Below, one piece after another: positions 1-9,844 of a DNA stretch of 64,000 nucleotides. Origin of the DNA: Perognathus longimembris pacificus (Eukaryota; Chordata; Mammalia; Rodentia; Heteromyidae); assembly GCF_023159225.1 (NCBI RefSeq), contig NC_063174.1:30773983-30837982 (forward strand), in the 5' to 3' direction. A program made the translations under genes and the position numbers. The notes beneath the pieces are model-generated. The model saw nothing but the letters and a program-made list of their open reading frames with translations, did not search any database and was not told the DNA's origin. The first letter of the stretch is position 1; each line of letters begins with the position of its first letter.

Positions 1-1150
1 TGGCTGGGTACAGAATTCTTGGTTGATAGTTATTTTTATATAGAGTTTGGTATACTTCATTCCAGGCTCTCCTTGCTTTCATGGTCTCTGCTGAGAAGTC
101 TGGGGTAATTCTGATTGCTTTTCCTTTATATGTGATTGTTTTCTTTGCCCTAACAGCTTTGAGTATTTTTTCCTTGCACTCTACTGAACCTGTTTTGATC
201 ACAATGTGTCGGTGGGATGTCCTATTCTGGTCTGGTCGATTTGGGGTTCTAAATGCTTCTTGTATCTGTATAGGCCTTTCCTTCTGGATATTTGGGAAGT
301 TCTCAGCTAATATTCTGTTAAATAGGTTGCCTATCCCATTAACCTCTTTCTCCATGTTTTCCTCAATACCTATTATCCTTAAATTGGGCTTCCTGATCGT
401 GTCTTGAATCTCCTGTAGCGATCTGTTTTGTTGATTGGACTGGATTTGTATTGATTTTTTATCTTTCTCCATAGAATCTAAGGAATCTTCAGCTCCTGAA
501 ATTCGATCCTCTGCTTCAGTTAGTCGGGACTATAGGCTAGTTACTTGATTTCGAATCTCTTTTGCTTCTGACTGGTCTTTCCTGATAATTTCCATGTCAT
601 TTCTCAGGTCTTGTATGGACTTCTTTACTTCATTAACTTCATTATTTTGGTTTTGAGAGTTGTCTCTCAAATCTTTAAGCTGGTTAGCTATCTTTTCATT
701 TGACTCTTGAAGTTCATTTATCTTTCTATTTGTGGATGCCATGAAATTCTCCATTAATTTTTGCTTTGCCTCCTCATGCTCTAGAATAATTGACTGAAGA
801 GATTCAAACTTTTCATTTATCATGTTTATCAGTAGACTTTGTAGATCTTTTTGGGGGTTCTCTTCTATGTCTTTGATTGACTGCTCTGCTTTCTGCTTCT
901 TCTGAGTTGGGGATAAGACTTCATTGTTTGCCATCTTTCTTGTGTTTCTTCTGCCCATTTGAATTGGGGATGCCAGCCTACCAGCATGCTTTCTCTGCGA
1001 TTTCAGGTCATCCGTGCTCAGCCGCCGCCTGGTCTCCGCTGTGTGATTTACCTGCTTCCAGACTTCAATCTTGAGGGGAATCTTTGAGATCTTTGCTTCT
1101 GACTTCTCAGGCTATCAGGCCTGGAACTTTCTGTTTTTAAATGGGGCCTC
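1..1150 (-). mobile_element. L1 5' end on the minus strand: 5' UTR and most of ORF1
   Basis: Read on the minus strand, this carries L1 ORF1 (RNA-binding chaperone). The ATG is at 958-956. Residues 1-142 include a basic start (MGRRNTRK) and a long coiled coil rich in E, K, Q and N heptads. A single in-frame TAG lies at 532-530. The same frame then stays open to the window edge, giving about 319 codons in all, and contains RRM-like and C-terminal motifs such as KPNLRIIGIEE and ARRAWNEVYQ. Family ORF1 proteins are usually about 340-370 residues, so only a short C-terminus is outside. Positions 959-1150 look like 5' UTR, with several CpGs. One stop and no visible frameshift suggest a fairly recent insertion that is now inactive in ORF1. 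Confidence 0.9.
530..958 (-). pseudogene. L1 ORF1 N-terminal open frame ending at a premature TAG
   Basis: 142 codons of coiled-coil ORF1p ending ...RNQVTSL then TAG. Similarity to ORF1p continues in the same frame on the far side of the stop, so this is a broken copy rather than a complete short protein. Confidence 0.85.
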
Positions 1151-1165
1151 AAAAATCAATGGGAA

Positions 1166-1482
1166 CTATGTATGTACATTCATATAAGACTACTGTCGAC
1201 ATATTGTCTAATATCAACATTACATTTAAAGCCCTAGGCAAATTTTCTTGGGCCTGGCCACGTGGCTACTGTATATGTTCTTGATATATTGTATATTGTA
1301 TATATTGTATACAACATACAATATTGTATATATGTCTACCTGACCTAGAGAAGGGAAAGAAAACCAGGGCGTAAGATATCACAAGAAATGTACACACTGC
1401 CCTACTATGTAACTGTACCCTTTTTGCACAACACCTTCTGAGAAAAATTTGTGTTCAATTAATAAATAAATTAAATTTTTAA
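1166..1482 (+). mobile_element. L1 3' end, 5'-truncated, with target-site duplication
   Basis: A 15-bp perfect direct repeat, aaaaatcaatgggaa, occurs at 1151-1165 and 1483-1497 and brackets this segment. From about 1262 the segment matches the 3' UTR of the L1 at 13951-15584, with shared landmarks gtatatgttcttgata, cctgacctaga and aagaaatgtacacactgccc, and it ends in an A-rich tail. Positions 1166-1262 do not match that copy and may be a subfamily difference or a small rearranged piece. It contains a near-palindromic AT hairpin around 1275-1330 (tattgtat/atacaata). Confidence 0.88.
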
Positions 1483-1497
1483 AAAAATCAATGGGAA

Positions 1498-2951
1498 GAG
1501 CAAGACTGAAGTTCAAGCCATTTCTTTGAGTAGGATGACCAAGACCCTTGGTGTGTCAAGAATGGGACAGCTGGCCTTGAGGTTGTTCATTGTAATTGAC
1601 CTTGTTGCTGGCTGTGTTGCCACCGAGAAACCAGAGGTCAAACAACTGGTCACACTTGTGCATTTGCTAGGAGAGTTGGTGAGCTGTGTGTGATTTCCTC
1701 TGACCTCACTGCATCTTGGAGGGGTCAGATGCTGCTCCAGTGCAGTCATGATGACTGAAAGCTTGTGGAGCTGGCTGTTGCTTGGCTGTGATTTCCTCTG
1801 AGTACAACCCATCAAGTTATAGAAACCCTCCCCTCCACAGCGCCATTCCTGGAACCCCAGGGGTGACAGAGGTGGGCTTCCTGCCACACCATCTGAGGAA
1901 ACATCCATTTATCCGGAAGCACACAATCCGAGCCAAGAAGCTGCTCTTTTCACCTTCAGTTGTAGGGGAGAGAAAATGAACACCCATGAAGCAGCAGGAT
2001 GCTGTTTTCCCTTCTGCCTTGCCTGGCCAGAACCTGAAACCATGATTTGCTGTGGGCTTGGGGGGAGGGAGGGTATGCTCCACCCTAAAGACAGAGAGAT
2101 CAAAAAACTACCTCCTTAATGGGAAGCCTAGGCTGTCACATGTCTAATTTCGTAAGAATTGACTTGTCTATAATTACTTCACCATTGGCATGCACCTATT
2201 TAGTGATGGCCCTCTCTCTCAGGCCCCAGACCTACCCAAGGCCTTTTATGTGTAGAAATAGCCCCGTCAGCACCAAGTGAGCAAAACTGCAAGTCTACAG
2301 ATAATCATGCAGAGCAGAGGTGGGAAAGTGATTGTGCCTTGGGCCAATGAAAGTGCATGAGCACCCTCGGGGTGTAGGTTAAACTCTTCATCCCTATTTT
2401 GAGGACATAGCCTATCCTGGGGGAGTTCAGAGACTCAGCTTGGGACCATCCTTGGGGGCAGTTTCTGGATTTCCATTCAAGAGGCCATCTACTTGGAAAG
2501 GAGTCCTGGGGACTGGACTTGAAGCTGTGTTTGCATGCCATGTGCATCCTATTCTTACAGCAGGTGTGACTTACAGGATCCAAATACTCAGTGCAGGAGG
2601 CTGACTGGAAAGACTACCCCCTCCCCCCAGGATGATCCCTGCTCTGCAATGCTGTTTGTGTGGTGGTCCCCATTCTGCCCAGCAGGCTGATCTGTTCACT
2701 TACTCCTAACTCCTGTGCCAGGCTGAGAGAACTCCCGCCCACCCCCACCCTACCAGATGGCCCAAGGGGACCAACTCTACTTCTTCTTTCCAGGATCCCC
2801 TCTCCTGCCTTTGGCTGTAGCTCCCAGAGCCTGAGCAGGGGCCCCTCTGATTTTCCCTCCCTGTGGGAGGACTGTAATGGCTCCCCCTCCCTCCCCACAG
2901 GATCCTCTTTCTCTCCAGTGGGAAGCTTCCAATGTTAAGTGAATTTGTCCA

Positions 2952-2952
<1 letters not shown>
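1498..2952. other. PRKCH: Intronic stretch without recognised features
   Basis: No gene, RNA or clear repeat is recognised. Open frames on both strands are short and lack supported starts or splice context. A pyrimidine-rich, G/C-rich part lies at about 2615-2930. Confidence 0.5.
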
Positions 2953-3012
<60 letters not shown>

Positions 3013-3024
3013 CACAGAGAGAGC
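2953..3024 (+). repeat. (GA)n followed by (GACA)n microsatellite
   Basis: Direct reading shows about 15 GA units running into about seven GACA units. Purine-only at the left, so the opposite strand is a pyrimidine tract. Confidence 0.97.
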
Positions 3025-3749
3025 ATGACTGCTGTCTCTTTAGCTCCCTCCTGCCCACTTCTGTCTGTTGTAATTTAGGAGGTGTCACTTAGTGTCCCAT
3101 AGGACACTACACAGTCAAGCCATGTCCTGTGCAATCCCCTATCTAAACAGAGGGGACGAGCCTTCCAGCCACACTGCCTGGCTTTTCCATTTCTGGGCAC
3201 TTTGCCATGGGGAGTGGCTCTGGCTGGCTGCTTGCCTGCTCTGGTAACTCCCCAAGGGACCCACACTCCCCAGGGAGTACAGAAGCACTGTGTCCCAGGA
3301 GTACCCAACAAACGTGAGGAAAGAGAGAAAAAGGGAAGTGTAACAAACCTGCCTGTGCCCGCCTCAAACTCAGGCCTGCGCCCAGTCTATGGACTCCTGG
3401 TAGAAGGCAGCTCCAGATGCATTAGACACACCCAGGGAAAAATAAGGAGCAAAGAAGGCAGAGGTGGCCTAGAGGCTAGTGGTTCTTCTCCTGAGCCCGT
3501 AGAGTGTGGGGCCTGCTCACTCCCTGCCTGGCACACTCAGTCATCTTTCCTTTCCTGGACTGTGCCAGAATTTCACCCCCACTGCCTGAACTCTCACCAG
3601 TGCAGCAGGGCTCTTCTGTAACCTCAAGGCTGCTGAGTTTTCATGTTAGCAGTAAAGAACCAAGTACAAGTAAGGAAAAAGAAAATGCTTAGTGTGTAGC
3701 AGAGTGGAATGTAGTCACTTCTAACACAGTTGGACCGTGCTTTCTGTGT
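3025..3749. other. PRKCH: Intronic stretch without recognised features
   Basis: No repeat or gene recognised. A 139-codon open frame starting at 3202 has no similarity I can name and is treated as chance. Confidence 0.45.
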
Positions 3750-3925
3750 GTGAAGGAGTACTAGGGATTGAACCTAGTGCCTCACACCTGACAGGCAGGC
3801 ACTCCACCACTTACGCTATACCCCTAGCTCTTTCTGTTGTTTGACAATCTTTGGACCTTAATCTTCCTGCTATTCCTCCTGCCCATGTAGAATTATAGGC
3901 ATGTAACACTGCCTCAGCTTGTTTG
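3750..3925 (-). repeat. Degraded antisense B1/tRNA-like SINE
   Basis: Antisense tRNA-like end (gggattgaacctagtgcc, then ccaccacttacgctat) followed by a decayed B1-like part. It is more diverged than the type-A copies elsewhere, so it is an older relative. Confidence 0.65.
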
Positions 3926-3929
3926 TTGA

Positions 3930-4102
3930 GATGAAGGTCTGCTCTTTTTTTCCTGGGTTGGCTTTTCCTTATTTCGGGTTTTGATTAGCTGGGGTTTTGG
4001 GTGTGAGTCACTGTGCACTAACTTTCCTCAGGCTGTCCTTGAACTTTCTATCTTCCTGCTTCTGCCTTCTGAATAGCTGGGTTTACAGTCCAGTGCCACT
4101 GT
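3930..4102 (-). repeat. Degraded antisense B1-like fragments
   Basis: Two partial B1-like arms in antisense: tgggtgtgagtcactgtgc and tgaatagctgggtttaca correspond to the usual gagtagctaggattacag and gtgagccacc blocks. Confidence 0.5.
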
Positions 4103-4185
4103 TCCTTGGTTGGACAATCCTTTCTTTTGTAGGGAGGGGATGTCCTAGGCATAGTAAAGTGTTCAGTGAGTTGCTGAACACTTTT

Positions 4186-4423
4186 CTTTTTCTTTTTTTG
4201 TCAGGTGTGGGGCTTAAACTCAGGGCCTGGATGCTGTCCCTGAGAATTTTTGCTGAAGACTAATGCACCACCACTTGGAGCCACAGCGCCACTTCCAGTT
4301 TTCTGGTTAATTGGAGATAAGAGCCTCATGACTTTCCTGCCTGGGCTGGCTTTGAACCATGATCCTCAGACCTCAGCCTGCTGAGTAGCTAGGATTACAA
4401 GCATGAGCCACCAGTACCCAGCT
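4186..4423 (-). repeat. Type-A composite SINE (B1-like left arm plus tRNA-like right arm), antisense
   Basis: A clean antisense copy that defines type A. Read on the minus strand it runs: B1-like arm (gtggctcatgcttgtaatcc, agctactcagcaggctgagg), linker (ctccaattaaccag), then tRNA-like arm (gccagaagtggcgctgtggc, gggcctgagttcaagcc type B box) and a poly-A tail, here read as a T-run. This is the B1-dID-like design of several rodent groups. Read + it carries ttaaactcaggg, gagccacagcgcc and gagtagctaggattac. Confidence 0.9.
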
Positions 4424-4711
4424 TAATTTTTTTTTAATTAAAAAAAATCCATAGTCCTACACGTCTGATAGGTGTGATCAGTCTTCAGCATGAGCATTTG
4501 GTTGGACTAGACAACTAATTTTCTTTCAGGGCTGAAGTAAAAGGTGTTAAAACTTTATACAAGTACAGCATTATCAAGTTTCCCTGGCTTCATAGGAAGG
4601 CAGCTTCCTGTTGAGGTCTCTTTACAGCATGAGTGCTGCACTGTGGTCCCAGGGCAGAAAGTTCCATTATGTACAATATTTTCTTGCTTATAAGAAACTC
4701 TTTCTTTTCTT

Positions 4712-4880
4712 TGATGGTACTGGCTTTGAACTCAGGGGCCGGTCCTTGCTAGGCAAGCACTCTTCCACTCAAGGCTTTCCCTCAGCCCTTTTTACTTTAG
4801 TTATTTTAGGGATAAGGTCTCATGTTTATGCCTGGGCTAGCCTGGGCCGAGATCCTCCTTTTTGTGATTCCCACACAACT
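4712..4880 (-). repeat. Old antisense B1/tRNA-like SINE
   Basis: Reads ggtactggctttgaactcag, a garbled ccactcaagg block, then a B1-like part (agggataaggtctcatg, cctgggctagcc). Diverged. Confidence 0.6.
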
Positions 4881-5112
4881 TGGGGAACTCTGAGCTGGGG
4901 GAGACAGCAGAAGCAGGCAGGGTATGTTAAATGCAAGTGTTCAGGGAGTGTTGGTCCTGAGATGGCAGCACTGAAGCTTGTTGTATGATAAGGCAGAGTC
5001 TGGGGCATCAGGAAGCCAAAGATGAGCTTTCTGAGCATATATTTAAAATGGGTTATGTTAACAAGCAAGCAAGGAGTTGGGAGTCTTGGCCCAGTTGGTA
5101 GGGCACTAACTA

Positions 5113-5345
5113 GCCAGGTGCTGGCGGCTCACGTCTATAATCCTGGATAGTAAGAAGGCTGAGATCTGAGGGTCACAGTTTGAAGCCAGCCCAGGCAGGA
5201 AAGCTTGTGGGACTCTTACCTCCACTAACCTTAAAAAAAGCAAACAAACAAACAAAAAAGTGGAAGTGGAACTTTGGCCTAAGTGTTAAAGCACTAACCT
5301 TGAACACTCAGGCCCAGAGTTCAAGCCCCAGGACCAGAAAAAAAC
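5113..5345 (+). repeat. Type-A composite SINE, sense
   Basis: Begins gccaggtgctggcggctcac, passes through gctgagatctgagg and gaagccagcc, then the right arm ending gagttcaagccccaggacc with an A-rich tail. The linker carries an AAAC-rich expansion at about 5230-5260. Confidence 0.85.
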
Positions 5346-5404
5346 AAATGAAAAACACAAGAAATGGCATTTCTGTCTTCACTTGGACAAAGCGCTGAAT
5401 CTGT

Positions 5405-5420
5405 GGTCAGCAGGGGGCAC
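5405..5420 (+). promoter_or_regulatory. CTCF-like motif
   Basis: The sequence ggtcagcagggggcac closely fits the CTCF core CCASYAGRKGGCRS. It lies outside recognised repeats. A single motif match is weak evidence of binding. Confidence 0.4.
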
Positions 5421-6614
5421 TCACAGGGTGACCCCTGTGAGAGTCAAAGTCCTATCTCCCGTGTGGTGCAAAAATAGCTGGATTTTACACAGATAATCAA
5501 AGCTTTAAGATACATTTTCCAACCAGCATGGAAATGTGTGCTAGTGGCAGTGTGAGTGTGCTTTGGGGGAAAAACAAACTTGCTACCTGCTTCCTTTCAT
5601 TTTTTTGTTTGCTTTAATCTGGAAATGTCATTTCAGCTTCAAATAGAGATACCTTTAAAACTAAGTGGCCTTTAAACATTTAGATATCACAGACGCTGGG
5701 TATCTCTATGCTGAATGGTAATTAATATTGAATACATGTATTTTTTTATAAAAAATATTTTCAGGACACAAATTATGTGCTAGTGATTGAAAATATGCAA
5801 GAGAACAAAAAGCATGCCTGCCCTTTAATTGCGTACAGTCAAAGGTTGTGATTATTGCCCCATGTGATAGGGGAAAGCTGTAATTGGTCTCTGGGGAGGT
5901 TGGAGGGTTTCCCAGAGGACTAGCCATCTGAGCTCTGTTTTGAGGATGAATAGGGGGACCTGGTCACAGGAGAAGGGGACAGCTCCCTTTCCCCTCCCCT
6001 TACAAGTCACAGACCAGAGACAGCAGGATTCTGTAAGGATCTGGTGTCCTTTGCTAAGGAGCTTAGATTCACTCAAGCATGGAGGCGAAAGGATACAGCC
6101 ACAGAGTTCCAGCTAGGGAGCAGTATAGAACCTTCCCACCCAGGCCTCTCTCTGCAAAAAGGAGGAAGCAAAGCAGCTGATCTGGGGAGGAAGCTGCAAC
6201 TACGGCCTGCTGATGGGCCTCTGGCCCCAAAGCAGTGATCAGATCCTGGGTGGGAGCCATGGAGGAGGTGGAGGACAGACAACGGGCAGTGAGCAGTCTG
6301 CAGTGGGGACCTGGGAAGCATGGAAGGGAATGTGTTCCATTTGGGGCCACATGTTTTTCAGAAACATCATTCCTAGGGCGATGTCCCTTTTAGCCCTGTC
6401 CTCTTGGTCTAGAAGAAATAGATATAAAATCCTCTGATCAGGGTTTGCTGTGCTGGAGAAGGAATTCTACCAAGGATGGTGAGGGAAATTCAGTGAGAAG
6501 GATCCAAAGGGAGTGGTTTCAGGAGAAATGTAGAGCCAAGAAGTCAGTCCACTGACTTTTATGTCAGTTAGATCTGGCCGGAGAGTGTGTCACCATCTTT
6601 TGTTTTGTTTTTGT
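5421..6614. other. PRKCH: Intronic stretch without recognised features
   Basis: No gene or repeat recognised. AT-rich around 5700-5790. Confidence 0.45.
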
Positions 6615-6729
6615 TTTCCTCTTTTGGAAACTAGGGTCTCACTGTATAGCTAGACTGGTCTGGACGACAGGACCATACTATCTCACCTTCTAAGTGCTGG
6701 GATTACAGGTGTGTACCACCAGGCCCAAC
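6615..6729 (-). repeat. Antisense B1 SINE monomer
   Basis: T-rich start, then agggtctcactgtatagc, aagtgctgggattacagg and gtgtaccaccaggcccaac, the antisense order of a classic B1. Unlike type A there is no tRNA-like arm. Confidence 0.8.
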
Positions 6730-7386
6730 TTGGTAACTTGGTGTCACCTTCCTAGTCCCCATTCTCATCTTTGAGTTTGTAGGTCCAATTTCCATTCAGC
6801 CAAATGCAGCTTCCCTGCAGAGTTAACACAACATCCTCCCTGACCCCTGAGCACAGCTGCTTGCTCTGCTCCTCATCTTTTAGAGCCAGGCCTCTTACTG
6901 TATGTAGCCTCTGTACTTTGGTAGGAAGATCTATATCTTTCTTCCTCTGTGAACAGTGAGGAGCAATTTCTACTCCAGATTGCACAGTGATTTCAGGAGA
7001 GATTGTGGGTGAGTCATATGCATAAGCAGATCTTGTTCCCAGCCAGAGAGCCAAAGAAGAGCTTGTTGAGCTGCACAGGAAAAAGCAAGCTATGAATATC
7101 ATGTGGAATGAACTTTCCAAATGGGAACGTCACCAATACATTGAGCAGATAGGACCCAGCAGCTTCTCCATGGTTCCTTCTTGGGGCAGATACAGAATAG
7201 ACTCAGATTCTCTACATTTCTAACTGGATAAAATGGCTATTCAGACAGCTCTAATCCAGAGTTGATATATTTCGAATGCAGCCACAGGTCAGAGGGAGAG
7301 ATGAAGCCTTAGCCTTCTAAAGAGTTCACAAAGTTTAAACATACCTGTCATGAAAAATCTTTCATCAGAAGCTCAAGTGTCCTTCA
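6730..7386. other. PRKCH: Intronic stretch without recognised features
   Basis: No repeat or gene is recognised. A 122-codon minus-strand frame (7120-6752) begins MESSFHMIFIACFFLCSSTS, which resembles a signal peptide, but it has no recognisable domain and no splice or promoter context, so I do not call it a gene. Confidence 0.4.
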
Positions 7387-7400
7387 TCGCCAGGGGGCAC
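7387..7400 (+). promoter_or_regulatory. CTCF-like motif
   Basis: tcgccagggggcac fits the CTCF core. It lies about 190 bp upstream of the phased TAATTAG cluster. Confidence 0.4.
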
Positions 7401-7428
7401 TTCAAAGATTAGTGATGTCTATAAAGGA

Positions 7429-7623
7429 TTAATTAGCCAATCAAAATTAGAACACCACAGCCTAGTGAGCAATCATCTGTCCACAGAGATGGCTGCTCTT
7501 CTAGGCTAATAAAAGTGATTGTTATCATGTATAGAGACTATGCTACTAATACCATGCTCTTTTATTTTCTATTAACTTAATTAGAATCATGGAAACTTAA
7601 TTAGCTACCATTAACTTAATTAG
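7429..7623. promoter_or_regulatory. Cluster of homeodomain-type TAATTA sites, three of them evenly spaced
   Basis: TTAATTAG at 7429-7436, then the identical 10-mer ACTTAATTAG at 7575-7584, 7595-7604 and 7614-7623. Start-to-start spacings are 20 and 19 bp, close to two helical turns. TAATTA is the core of many homeodomain sites. Function is inferred; the spacing could also be the trace of a decayed 20-bp tandem repeat. Confidence 0.35.
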
Positions 7624-7920
7624 ACTTTATAGATAGTAATGGCAGTAGGAATATTATGCAACTGTTAAAAATCATGGCCCAGATGACCAATTATTTCAAG
7701 AAATATAGTATAGTGTAAGTAAAGAGGAGGATATGTGTTTCACCTTCTCCTTTCTCTTTCTTTGAACAGGCAGCTGAATGTTAATTATAATTAGGAGGAC
7801 CTAAGGGGGAAATTAAATGTAGTTAAATTTTATTTTGCAAATTTCTTTCTTGCCTTCAGCTTTCCAGCTCTTGAAAGCTAAAGGCCATAGGTAGTTCATT
7901 TCTCTTTGCATTTAGGATTC

Positions 7921-8108
7921 TTTTTCTGGTTGTCAGGATTTGGAGCTTAGGGCTAGCACTCTGCCACTTCAGTCACCGCTCTGCTTCTGGCTTTTTGCTG
8001 GTTAATTGGATGTAATAGTCTCACAGACAGGCTGGCTTTGAACCATGATCCTCAGATTTTTCAGCCTTTTGAGTAACTAGGATTACAGGTGTGAGCCGCC
8101 AGCATCTG
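7921..8108 (-). repeat. Type-A SINE, antisense, partial right arm
   Basis: Right arm shortened (ttggagcttagggc, tctgccacttcagtcacc), then gctggttaattggat and the B1-like arm ending gattacaggtgtgagccgcc. Confidence 0.85.
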
Positions 8109-8112
8109 AGGT

Positions 8113-8264
8113 GTTTTTTCTTTTTTTCCTTCGCTCCCTTCCTTCGCTCCCTTCTTTCCTTCCTTCCTTCCTTCCTTCCTTCCTTCCTTCCTTCCTTCCT
8201 TCCTTCCTTCCTTCCTTCCTCCCTCCCTCCCCCCTTCCTCCCTCCTTTCTCTCTTTTTTTTCTT
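8113..8264 (+). repeat. (CCTT)n pyrimidine tract
   Basis: About 150 nearly uninterrupted pyrimidines, with a central CCTT array at about 8158-8220. It sits between two antisense type-A SINEs. Confidence 0.95.
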
Positions 8265-8457
8265 TTTTTGGGTGCTGGGCTTGAGCCTTAAACTCAAGGC
8301 CTGGGTGCTATCCTGGGCTTTTTTACCCAAGGATAGTGCTCTACAACTTGAGCCACAGCTACACTTCTAGCTTTTGATAGTTGGAGACAAGAGTCTCACA
8401 CTGGCTTCGAACCATGATCTTCAGCTCTCAGATTTCTGATGGGCTACTGGCCCCTGG
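8265..8457 (-). repeat. Type-A SINE, antisense
   Basis: ttaaactcaaggcctgggtg, acttgagccacagct, gatagttggagacaagagtc and ggcttcgaaccatgatc in order. The B1-like end is degraded. A short antisense B1 scrap (cgagacagggtcttgctctg) follows at 8475-8520. Confidence 0.8.
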
Positions 8458-8525
8458 CTTCCTTCTTCATTTTTCGAGACAGGGTCTTGCTCTGTAACTC
8501 AGGCTGGCCTTCAGCTTGTGCTCCT

Positions 8526-9172
8526 TGTTATGCCAAGTCTCGAAACGACCACCAAGAAGGCCACCGAGACTCAGACGTTCCGAAATGCAAAAGCAAGGCA
8601 AGACTTTATTCAAGCGAGCTGCAACTCGGGCCTCATCCTCCCCACCGACACAGCGGAGGTTAGGAGGAAGCCCCGAGCTGCAATTGCACAGGGCTTATAA
8701 AGGCAAAAAACAAAGTTACAGCCATCAGGTGTTCAAGCAAGACAAAAAACAAAGTTACAGCAATCAGGTGTTCAAGCAAGCAAGATTAGGACACGGGTAC
8801 AAATCTGATTGGCTTAGGGCTCGAGGCATTCTAGGGGCGGTTAGAGTTAAGCATTCCCAGTGGTTAGAGTTCTTGACCGGCTGGGCCCTAATAAGCTTGT
8901 CCTGGGCTTGCTCACAGGGCCTGCTTATCTCAGGTTCACGTGGTAAAGTGGGGCCTGACTTCAAAGTCTGGCACTTCACTCAAGCCTGAACCTTCCACCC
9001 TCAGAATCTGGTTTAACTATGGTTTAACAAGAGAATCTGCTTTTTTGCCCTTGACTGACATGAAATGGTCAAGTTTCCTCCAGTTTCTCGGAAGCAGTAG
9101 CTAGAATTTGCTAAAGGAAGCACAAATGACCTCCTGCTGTTAGTTCCTGAGGCACTCATTAACTCCCAACAG
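8526..9172 (-). mobile_element. Solo LTR of an endogenous retrovirus (class II/ERVK-like), minus strand
   Basis: Read on the minus strand the element starts TGTTGGGAGTTAATG at 9172 and ends GGCATAACA at 8526, giving TG...CA-type ends and a length of about 647 bp. U3 runs to a TATA box, TTTATAAG, near 8702-8695. An AATAAA at 8610-8605 marks the R/U5 region, and U5 carries gtctgagtctcggtggcc. No primer-binding site, polypurine tract or internal gene flanks it, so it is a solo LTR. CpGs are well preserved, suggesting a young or weakly methylated copy. I did not find a convincing target-site duplication, so the right boundary is less certain than the left. Family is inferred from U5 style. Confidence 0.75.
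8702..8779 (-). repeat. 39-bp tandem duplication in the LTR U3
   Basis: Two 39-bp units (8702-8740 and 8741-8779) share caaagttacag and atcaggtgttcaagcaa and differ at only two positions. It sits immediately upstream of the LTR TATA box, where retroviral enhancer repeats usually lie. Confidence 0.9.
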
Positions 9173-9514
9173 CCCAGGCGTTGTGTTTGATGTTCATAGC
9201 CAGATGTCACCTCAAGTCAGAGCCCTGCCTTGAAAGGCTTCAGATCTCCTATAGGAAACAAGACATACAACATAACACCAGCCCAGCCCACCAGTGCTGG
9301 ACAAGGTGTGTGGTCCACTGACTCCAGAGGAGGCTCCTCCAGGAAAAGGGGGCTGTGCTCCAACTTTACTCTGCCCTGATCATAAAGACCTTAAAGGACA
9401 GCCTGGCCTAGGGTGCTTGCCAGTGTGTTAAATGGCTCCTTTTGTTTCCCCACTCTGGTACAAATGCCAGTAAACTCTTGCTAGCTTGGGCTAGGAGAGA
9501 GGCTGTAGGGTTAT

Positions 9515-9757
9515 CCGGTTTAAGCCATGCCTGTTATCCTAGCTGTTCAGGAGGCTGGGATCTAGGGATCACAGTTCGAAGCCAGTGTAGGCAGAAAAGT
9601 CTGGGAGACTCTTATCTTCAATTACCCACCCAAATAGCCAAAAATAGAGGGGTGGTTCAAGTGATAGAGCACCAACTTTGGGCAAAAAAAAAAAAAAAAA
9701 GAAAAGGCAAATGAGAGCAAGGGGACCTGAGTCAAGCCTCAGAACAACAACAACAAA
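9515..9757 (+). repeat. Type-A SINE, sense, with internal A-run
   Basis: taagccatgcctgttatcc, caggaggctgggatct, cagttcgaagccag, then a right arm interrupted by a 17-A run at about 9684, ending in an AAC-rich tail. Confidence 0.8.
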
Positions 9758-9844
9758 AATGCAGTTTACCAGGAAGAAACTTTATCTTTGGAAAGAGCTG
9801 TGCAATCCCTCCAGGCTTGAAATTCTGCAGCCCAGCCTCTGTGC

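Noticed and set aside
1..1490. Twin-priming (5' inversion) of a single L1
   Set aside because: A 15-bp duplication brackets only the sense part (1166-1482), so two separate insertions explain the arrangement better.
6752..7120. Minus-strand frame with signal-peptide-like start
   Set aside because: Hydrophobic start alone is common by chance; nothing else supports a secreted protein.
8113..8264. CRISPR or phage-like direct repeats
   Set aside because: It is a simple CCTT microsatellite; no spaced repeats of CRISPR type exist anywhere, and the DNA is mammalian.
8516..8989. 157-codon plus-strand frame
   Set aside because: It lies across the antisense solo LTR and is not a retroviral gene frame.
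8526..9172. Full endogenous provirus
   Set aside because: No primer-binding site, polypurine tract or gag/pol/env similarity flanks the LTR on either side; it is a solo LTR.
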